Origin: Termitomyces sp. T153
Taxonomy: Eukaryota > Basidiomycota > Agaricomycetes > Agaricales > Lyophyllaceae
Direction: 5' to 3'
DNA length: 64,000 bases
Assembly (NCBI GenBank): GCA_018296165.2
Contig: JACKQL020000102.1
Span: forward strand, 62,001-126,000
The stretch's first letter is position 1; every line of letters starts with the position of its first letter. Shown here in pieces: positions 59,945-64,000 of this stretch. The notes under the pieces were generated by a model that was not told where the DNA came from, did not search any database, and saw only the letters and a list, made by a program, of their open reading frames with translations. The position numbers and the translations under genes were made by a program.

Positions 59945-62900
59945 GTGCATCAAATGCCCCAACAGTACATGATGGCTTTTAGCCTGTCTGCCAACTTCCT
60001 GCATCATGACATGGATATTGAGACAATGGGCACTCAGCAGACCTGTGGAGTCATGGCTCTTCTGGATAACAGAGCAATGGGACTGTTCTTGGACTTGGAG
60101 TTTGTTAAATGCCATGGCCTGACCACACAGCCCCTTCCCAAGTCCATTTCAGTCTACAACATTGACAGAATGCCTAACAAAGCAGGTGCCATCAACTCCA
60201 TAGTCAACCTGGTCCTCTGCTATTGGAACCATGTGGAGCATGCCATGTTTGCCATCACCAGCCTGGGTAGGCAGGACATTATTCTTGGTTTCATGTGGCT
60301 CTGTGAGCACAACTTTAAGGTCAATTGGACCAAAGGAGAGGTAACCATGAGCAGGTGCTCCCAGAAGTGCTCTGCCTGTGCTACAGAGGACAGGGCAGAG
60401 TGCTGGGCCCAAGTTTGACAATATGCAGCCATCTGCACATGTCATGCTGGCCCTCTCCTCTTTCCAGATCTAGACCTCCTGGATCCCCCACTTCTGGTGT
60501 TTCCTCATAGAGAGGCCCTTTATGAGGATGACTGAAGCAATGGCAGAGCCCTGGAGGAGGAGCATAGAAGAGAGTTTAGTGGCATACATGAGCCAGAGTT
60601 CCTGGATGAAGCAGTAGAAGTGGGAGATTGTATCTACACAACCACAGTACACTCACCACCTTCCATTGCAGAGATCCAGGCTAGCCAGACCATGTCCCAG
60701 CTGTTGGCCCAGGCATTTGCTGCCAATGCAATGCCCCAAGAGTTCCAGGATGTGGTACCTCCCTACCTCTATATGTTTGAGAATGTGTTCTTTAAAGCCT
60801 CATTTGACTTGCTTCTGGAGTGCAAGAGATGGGACTACACCATTGAAGTGCTGCCAGATTCCACACCCTCCAGCTATAAGGTCTACTCACTTGCACTCAG
60901 GGAGCAGGACAAGCTTGATGCATTCCTGCAGGAAAACCTGGACTCTGGTCATATCTGCCCTTCCAAGTCTCTGATGGCTTCCTCAGTCTTCTTTATTAAG
61001 AAGAAGGATGGCTTGCTCTGACTGGTCCAGGACTACTGAGTTCTCAATGCTATGACAGTGAAGAACCATTACCCCCTTCCCCTTATCTCCAAGCTCATCA
61101 ACAACCTCCAGGGTGTGCAATACTTCACTCAACTGGATGTCTGGTGGGATTACAACAATGTGCACATCCAGGAAGAAGATGAGTATAAGGCTATCTTCCA
61201 GACCAACTGGGGATTGTTTGAGCTGCTTGTTATATTCTTTGCACTCAGCAATAGCTCTGCCACCTTTCAGAGCATGATGAACAACATCTTCCAGGACCTC
61301 ATAGCAGAGGGCGTAGTGTGTGTATACTTTAATAACATCCTCATCTATACCAAAATGCTGGAGGAACACCATTGGATCACTTGCCTTGTCCTGGAATGCC
61401 TCTGCCAGCACCAGCTTTACCTCAAGCCAGAGAAGTATGAGTTTGAACAGACCTGGATCAAATACCTTGGCCTGATCATCTTGCATAGAACTGCAGAGAT
61501 GAACCTAGTGAGGGTAGCAGATGTGGTGGAGTGGCCAGAGCCTAAGAGCAAGAAGGAGGTGCAGGCATTCCTTGGTTTTGCAAACTTCTACTAGAGATTC
61601 ATTCAGGACTTCTTGCACCACACCTGTCCACTATTTGACCTCATAGGAAAGGATGTTACATGGAGTTGGGGACCTCCAGAACAGGTGGCCTTTGACACTC
61701 TCAAGTGCACTGTGACCTCCAGACCCATCCTCCTCTTCCTGGATGACAACTCTCCTTTCCAAGTAGAAGCCAACAGCTCTGACTTTGCCACTGGAGCTGT
61801 GCTCTCACAGCAATCTCTGGAGGATGGGAAGTGGCATCTGGTGGTCTTTTATTCCAAGAGCCTAAATGCAGTGGAGCAGAACTATGAGATCCATGACAAG
61901 GAGATGCTAGCCATCATCTGGTTGTTTGAGGAGTGGTGGCACTTCCTAGAAGGCATGCAGCACAAGTTTGAGGTCTGAATAGATCACAAGAACCTCAAAT
62001 ACTTCTGGATGGCCATGAAGCTCAATTGCTGATAGGCCCAGTGGTCCCTTTACCTCACCAACTTTGACTTCTCCCTGCACCACAAGCCTAGCTGGAGCAT
62101 GAGAAAACCAGATGCCCTGTCCTGGAGAGTAGACAATGGCATGAGTGAGGGGGATAATAGCAACATTGTGCTCCTTTGCCCCAAACTGTTTGCAATCTGA
62201 GCCATGGAGGGTCTAGCCATTGAGGGAGCAGAAGTGGACATCCTCTAGAACATATGGCAGGGTAATTGGGATGGTCAGCAGGAGGGACTTGTGGCACAAG
62301 CAGCTTAGATGCTGAAGTCGGGGCATACCACTGGTGCCAAAGCAGTCCATGCAGATGAATGGGCCCTCTGAGATGGAATCCTGACCTTCTGAGACCATAT
62401 CTATGTTCCCAACATTCTAGAGCTGTGTCAGAGGATTATAGAACAACACTATGACTCTTGCATTGCAGGGCACCCCAGATAGTGGAAGACACTGGAGCTA
62501 GTATTGTGGAACTATTGGTGGCCTCAGATGTCCTGGTATATTGGATCCTATACTAGTACATGTGATTTCTGCCTCCAGAGCAAGCCCCAATGCTGACTCT
62601 TCTATAGACAGTTACACCCACTGCCCATGCCCACAGAACAATGGAGTGTGGCTTCTGTGGACTTCATTGTAGAGCTCCCTGACACCCATGGTTATGATGC
62701 AATCATGGTGGTGGTAGACCTGTATGGCAAGCAAGCACACTTCATTCTGACCCACACCACTTGCTCTGCCATGGGCACTGCAAACCTGTACCAGAGGAAC
62801 ATCTGGAAGCTTCACAGCCTCTCCAATGCCTACATCTCTGACTAGGGACCACAATTTGTGGCAAAGTTTACCAGGGAGCTCTACTGACTGCTTAGAGTGA

Positions 62901-63777
62901 AGCTCCACACCTCCATTGCCTACCACCTGCAGTGTAATGGTCAGACTGAACATGTAAACCAGGAGTTAGAGCAGTACCTCCACCTCTTTTGCAATGAGTG
63001 CCAGGATGACTAGAACAAACTCCTCTCTGACACTGAGTTCCAATACAACAACTACATTCATGCATCCACCCAGTTCTCTCCATTCTTCCTCAACATAGAA
63101 CAGCACCTGCACATGAGTTTTGAACCCTGGGCCTGACTCTTGGAAAATGAGGCAGTGAACAAATTTGTGGACTGGATGGAGAGGTCACAGGAGGAGGCCC
63201 AAGCAGTGCTGGCAAAGGCAAAAGATGATATGGTGCAATACTACAACTGTGGGAGGACCCCAGAGTGCAAATATCAGCCTGAAGATTGAGTCTACCTGGA
63301 TGCCTCAGACATTATGACTACCTGGCCCTTGAAAAAGCTGTTGCACTGTCAGTTGGGACCCTTCACAGTGGAACAACAGATAGGACCCTTGGCCTACCAA
63401 CTTCAGCTCTCCATGGGGATGCACCAGCTTCATCTGGTGTTTAATGTGGTCAAACTAACTCTGGCCCTAAAGGATCCTATTCCAGGGCATTGTCTGCCAC
63501 CTCTACCACCCCCTGTGGTGGTCAACAACAATGAGGAATATGAGGTGGAGGAATCCTGAATAGTTGTTTATTCTAGAGACAACTATAGTACAAGGTGAAG
63601 TCAAAAGGTTATGGGATTGAGGATATCTCCTGGAAGCCATGGGAGAATGTGCATGCCCTCAGACTCATCAAGGAGTTTCACTGGAGGCATCCAGATGCTC
63701 TGCATACCATACAAGGAATCTACCCTATCTCACCAGCAGACCAAGCAATCAGGGACTTCTTTTACCCTGCGCATTGA
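59945..63777 (+). pseudogene. Degraded pol of element B (PR-RT-RNaseH-IN-chromodomain)
   Basis: A single frame with about twenty stops can be followed for ~3.6 kb. The protease region is first (MALLDNRAMGLFLD, ~60,050). RT has KKKDGLL-stop-LVQDY-stop-VLNAM at ~61,000 and YFNN in place of YxDD at 61,325-61,336. RNase H follows (FQVEANSSDFATGAVLSQ, ~61,757). Integrase has a Zn-binding part (~62,430-62,590) and VDFIVELPDTHGYDAIMVVV at ~62,655. A chromodomain ends the frame (QYKVK, then KGYGIEDISWKPWENV) to a stop at 63,775-63,777. One base is missing near 63,551-63,553, so the chromodomain lies in another frame. Confidence 0.85.
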
Positions 63778-63789
63778 GACACTGCATGC

Positions 63790-63800
63790 TAGAGGGAGGG
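63790..63800 (+). other. Polypurine tract of element B
   Basis: The purine tract AGAGGGAGGG (63,791-63,800) lies directly before the 3' LTR (TGATGTCAG at 63,801), the expected place for the plus-strand primer. Confidence 0.7.
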
Positions 63801-64000
63801 TGATGTCAGAGGACTTCCATTTCTAACCTCCACAACTGGTTCCAGCACTTCTGTAGCTTGTTTGACATCTCTGGGGCTCTTTCTAGAACCCTGGAGATCT
63901 CTGAAGAACTGCAGAGTTCTCCATATTACCTCAGCAATCATTGCCCTAGGGTTAGGAGCAGCTCTGGTCCTCTGTACAGTAGTTCCCATGCCTCTGCTGC
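63801..64000 (+). repeat. 3' LTR of element B (cut by window edge)
   Basis: Matches 57,969-58,168 base for base in length with roughly 25 substitutions, almost all transitions (about 88% identity by eye). Neither copy contains a CG dinucleotide. Confidence 0.85.

Larger units (their letters stand above)
57969..64000 (+). mobile_element. Element B: chromodomain Ty3/gypsy (chromovirus), nested in A
   Basis: The layout is complete up to the window edge: 5' LTR, gag with zinc knuckle, and pol with protease, RT, RNase H, integrase and a terminal chromodomain, then a purine tract and the start of the 3' LTR. The first 200 bp of the two LTRs align without gaps at an offset of 5,832 bp, so the element would be ~6.5 kb. 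It is dead: in-frame stops run through gag and pol, and there is a frameshift before the chromodomain. Confidence 0.88.

Overview
The window looks like nuclear DNA of a mushroom-forming basidiomycete (Agaricomycete). The evidence is intron-dense genes with GT-AG introns mostly 46-65 nt long, a copper-radical oxidase with stacked WSC domains, a WOPR regulator, F-box relics, Ty3/gypsy chromoviruses and CpG-depleted transposon DNA. I built each spliced model by hand from splice sites, and reading phase closes across every exon; no gene finder or database was used.

Left part (1-39,320), ordinary genes: a CpG-poor transposon scrap (1-~640); a WOPR (Gti1/Pac2) transcription factor (-, 1,875-3,364); a 26-exon WSC/glyoxal-oxidase gene (+, 5,277-9,800); a processive GT2 glycosyltransferase (-, 10,668-14,178); a SKN1/KRE6-type GH16 protein (+, 18,027-20,367); the mRNA-export scaffold SAC3 (+, 21,986-26,894); a tail-anchored FHA/coiled-coil protein of the SLMAP/Far9-10 type (-, 27,161-29,630); a broken F-box gene (29,811-31,200); an MFS sugar transporter (-, 32,477-34,812); the SMC5/6 subunit NSE3 (-, 36,499-37,849); and a fumarylacetoacetate-hydrolase-family protein with a signal peptide (-, 38,230-39,319). 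Several encode secreted or wall-related products (WSC oxidase, GT2, GH16). They are separate transcription units and I see no metabolic cluster.

Centre (41,607-~47,780): the most unusual object, a giant predicted secreted protein. It has a signal peptide, an 8-cysteine head, blocks of GGX triplets alternating with His-rich linkers, about ten near-identical units of ~95 residues each carrying one Arg-Arg pair, and a Gln-Gly tail whose DNA is almost pure A/G plus C and slips between reading frames. It may be a Kex2-processed repeat protein or a polyglycine-II/metal-binding wall protein; both are inferences.

Right part (~47,880-64,000): a 16-kb transposon graveyard almost without CpG. It holds a gag-protease-pol relic (C) split by a solo LTR, a second gypsy element (A) starting at 52,811, and a chromodomain gypsy element (B, from 57,969) inserted into the reverse transcriptase of A. 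Internal stops, the loss of the RT catalytic Asp pair in B, and reciprocal TG/CA differences between the two LTRs of B all fit deamination of methylated CpG.
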